Positions 5,799 through 7,121 of a stretch of DNA of 7,121 nt are shown in pieces. This DNA is from Holophagaceae bacterium (lineage in GTDB: Bacteria; Acidobacteriota; Holophagae; Holophagales; Holophagaceae). Each line of letters opens with the position of its first letter. The first letter of the stretch is position 1. A program made the position numbers and the translations under genes. The notes below the pieces were generated by a model, which had not been told where the DNA came from, did no database searches, and worked only from the letters and a program-made list of their open reading frames with translations. The stretch is from positions 1 through 7,121 of the forward strand of contig JANXYT010000283.1 in the NCBI GenBank assembly GCA_025355915.1, read 5' to 3'.

Positions 5799-6389
5799 TC
5801 AGCGCTTCCGTGCCACCAGTAAGTACTCCCGGCCCGCCCGGCGCGGGTGGCTGGCGGAGGTCTCCGCCAAGTGCAGCACGTCGAAATGGGCCTCCGCGAG
5901 GGTGCACATCTCGGCCATGGGGATGGCATGGGGCGGCCCGGGCCGCCCGTTCACGTCATGGAAGAGGCCCGCCATCCAGATCCCGCCGGGCTTCAGGTGC
6001 GCGGCGCAGGCGTCCACATAGGCCGGACGCCGGGGTGGGTCCATGGCCACGAAACAGGTGTGGTCGAAGATGGCGTCCCAGGGACCGAGCTGGGTCGTGA
6101 ACCAGTCCGCCTGGGACCAGGCGACGCGATCCCCATAGCGCTGCCGGGCGCCCTGGATGGCCAGCGGGGCAAAGTCCAGGCCCGTGACCGAAAACCCCCG
6201 GGCTTCCAGTTCGGCGGCATCGTGGCCGTAGCCGCAGCCCGGCACCACCAGGTCGCCACCCGGACGCAGACCCAAGGGCAGGGCCAGTTCCAGCAGCTCC
6301 GCCGCCAGCGGCGTGGCGCCGTCCATGTCCCAGCCAGGCCGACCCTCATCCTCGTAGATGCGGTTCCAGTAGTCGGGGTGGGTGGTCAT
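5799..6389 (-). CDS. TPMT-family SAM-dependent methyltransferase
   Basis: A 196-residue cytoplasmic class I methyltransferase matching the thiopurine S-methyltransferase family. The N-terminus has YWNRIYEDEGRPGWD (residues 7-21), a pattern at the substrate/SAM entrance of this family. The SAM-binding motif I is LVVPGCGYGHDAAELEARG (47-65), followed by VTGLDFAPLAI (68-78) with acidic Asp72 to hold the SAM ribose. Asp95 lies in SQADWF. The stretch FDHTCFVAMDPPRRPAYV (108-125) and LKPGGIWM are also typical. Bacterial relatives methylate thiols, or tellurium and selenium compounds. Which substrate is used here is unknown. The length is slightly short for the family but all core motifs are present. 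The ATG at 6389 follows a GGGG run with only a weak Shine-Dalgarno sequence. The gene begins 27 bp after the upstream transporter stop, so the two may share a transcript. Confidence 0.9.
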   Translation of the reverse strand: MTTHPDYWNRIYEDEGRPGWDMDGATPLAAELLELALPLGLRPGGDLVVPGCGYGHDAAELEARGFSVTGLDFAPLAIQGARQRYGDRVAWSQADWFTTQLGPWDAIFDHTCFVAMDPPRRPAYVDACAAHLKPGGIWMAGLFHDVNGRPGPPHAIPMAEMCTLAEAHFDVLHLAETSASHPRRAGREYLLVARKR

Positions 6390-6416
6390 CCCCAGAGGAT
6401 ATCGCCAACCCCCCTA

Positions 6417-7121
6417 TCAGACAGGCCCCCAGTAGAACAGCAGGGTCGGGGGCACCAGCAGCAGGAAGGCCAGGACCACCAGGATGAGCATGAGGGGCAG
6501 GAACCACTTGGCCCACCGCTCCCAGGGGATCTTCGCCGCACCCAGCACGCCCATGGTCACGGCGCTGGTGGGCAGGATCGGATTGATCAGTTCGGACAGG
6601 GCGAAGCTGTAGACGCAGGTCTGGCGGGTGATGCCCACCAGGTCCGACAGGGGTGCCATGACCGGCATGGTGAGTGCGGCCTGGGAGGTGCCGGAGTGGA
6701 TGAAGAAGTTGATGCCGCACTGGACCAGGAACATCACCTGGGCGGTCATGGCCCTGGGCAGCGCGCGGATGGCGGTGGACCCGTACAGCAGCAAGGTATC
6801 CAGGATCCGGGCGTCGTTGGCAATGACGAGCAGGGCCCGGGCGCAGGCCACGATGAACACCACGCCCACCATGTCCTTCGCTCCGGCGACGAAGTGCTTC
6901 GCGATGGCGCTGGGCCCCAGGCGGGCGATGAGGCCCACGAGAATGCCCATGCCCAGGAAGAGGGCCGCGATGGCCTCCAGGTACCAGTGGAATTTCAGGA
7001 CGCCGTAGACCAGCAGGATCAGGGCGCCGAGAAAGGCCAGGAGCGCGAGAATGTGCGAACGGTTCCATTCATCGCCGGCTCCGGTGGGGGCACTGGATTC
7101 CCGGGCCAGATCGAAGATCGG
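6417..7121 (-). CDS. YfcC/DcuC-type transporter, C-terminal part (5' end outside window)
   Basis: A multi-span inner-membrane carrier of the YfcC family, within the broader DcuC/ArcD-like group of C4-dicarboxylate and basic amino acid carriers. The frame is open to the right edge, and 234 residues are visible, about half of the usual 460-500. In order, the visible part holds a hydrophilic segment (SSAPTGAGDEWNRSH), a span ending in VYGVLKFHWYLEAIAALFLGMGILVG, a loop with FVAGAKDMVGVVFIVACARALLVI, and GINFFIHSGTSQAALTMPVMAPLSDLVG. After that come SELINPILPTSAVTMGVLGAAKIPWERW and a last hydrophobic span LPLMLILVVLAFLLLVPP. The PTS..MG..A.A..PWERW block and the SG..ALTMP.MAPL.DL.G block are strong YfcC signatures. 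The substrate is not established for most members. The true start and any promoter lie outside the window. The coding frame looks intact. Confidence 0.9.
   Translation of the reverse strand, partial: PIFDLARESSAPTGAGDEWNRSHILALLAFLGALILLVYGVLKFHWYLEAIAALFLGMGILVGLIARLGPSAIAKHFVAGAKDMVGVVFIVACARALLVIANDARILDTLLLYGSTAIRALPRAMTAQVMFLVQCGINFFIHSGTSQAALTMPVMAPLSDLVGITRQTCVYSFALSELINPILPTSAVTMGVLGAAKIPWERWAKWFLPLMLILVVLAFLLLVPPTLLFYWGPV

Noticed and set aside
4752..5822. Long plus-strand open frame (about 356 codons) opposite the binding-protein gene
   Set aside because: The composition is His/Leu/Val/Gly-rich with no recognisable domain, and it mirrors a well-supported minus-strand gene.
6346..7068. 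Minus-strand open frame of about 240 codons overlapping the YfcC-type transporter
   Set aside because: It is a different frame of the same strand and translates to Pro/Gly/His/Arg-rich sequence without motifs. The transporter frame shows clear family signatures and is open to the edge.

Overview
This window is 7.1 kb of GC-rich, densely packed bacterial chromosome with seven protein-coding genes in full or nearly so and one more cut by an edge. I see no rRNA, tRNA, CRISPR array, insertion sequence or phage gene. The strong G/C preference at third codon positions, the periplasmic binding protein whose signal peptide ends in ...LSAQ, the hemerythrin domain and the general gene mix would suit a Holophaga/Geothrix-type acidobacterium or a deltaproteobacterial lineage. 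That placement is inference from style, not from a marker gene.

Left part, plus strand (1-1632): the C-terminal half of the mismatch-repair ATPase MutS. Its stop codon overlaps the start (ATGA) of a small NimA-like flavin-binding protein of the pyridoxamine-phosphate-oxidase superfamily.

Centre (1661-3109): a minus-strand gene encodes one polypeptide that joins an N-terminal bacteriohemerythrin domain to a C-terminal HAD-family phosphatase domain. It is convergent with the NimA-like gene. A 78-bp spacer separates it from a divergent plus-strand gene for a small conserved-looking membrane protein of unknown function.

Right part, minus strand (3119-5702): a compact ABC importer operon of the nitrate/sulfonate/taurine type, transcribed in the order binding protein, permease, ATPase. 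The genes are separated by 2 bp and then by a 4-bp overlap. The binding protein has a good Shine-Dalgarno sequence, and just upstream lies a 17-bp inverted repeat that could be an operator or a leader hairpin. The substrate cannot be told from sequence alone.

Far right, minus strand (5799-7121): the C-terminal half of a YfcC/DcuC-type multi-span transporter, followed 27 bp later by a TPMT-family SAM-dependent methyltransferase. A small stem-loop lies just after the methyltransferase stop.

Most of the window is ordinary housekeeping or transport content. The point most worth a second look is the hemerythrin-HAD fusion. One of the seven usual iron ligands of its hemerythrin domain is Gln instead of His, and its phosphatase domain carries the DxG form of motif I. 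I found no convincing evidence of a wholly new multi-gene system.
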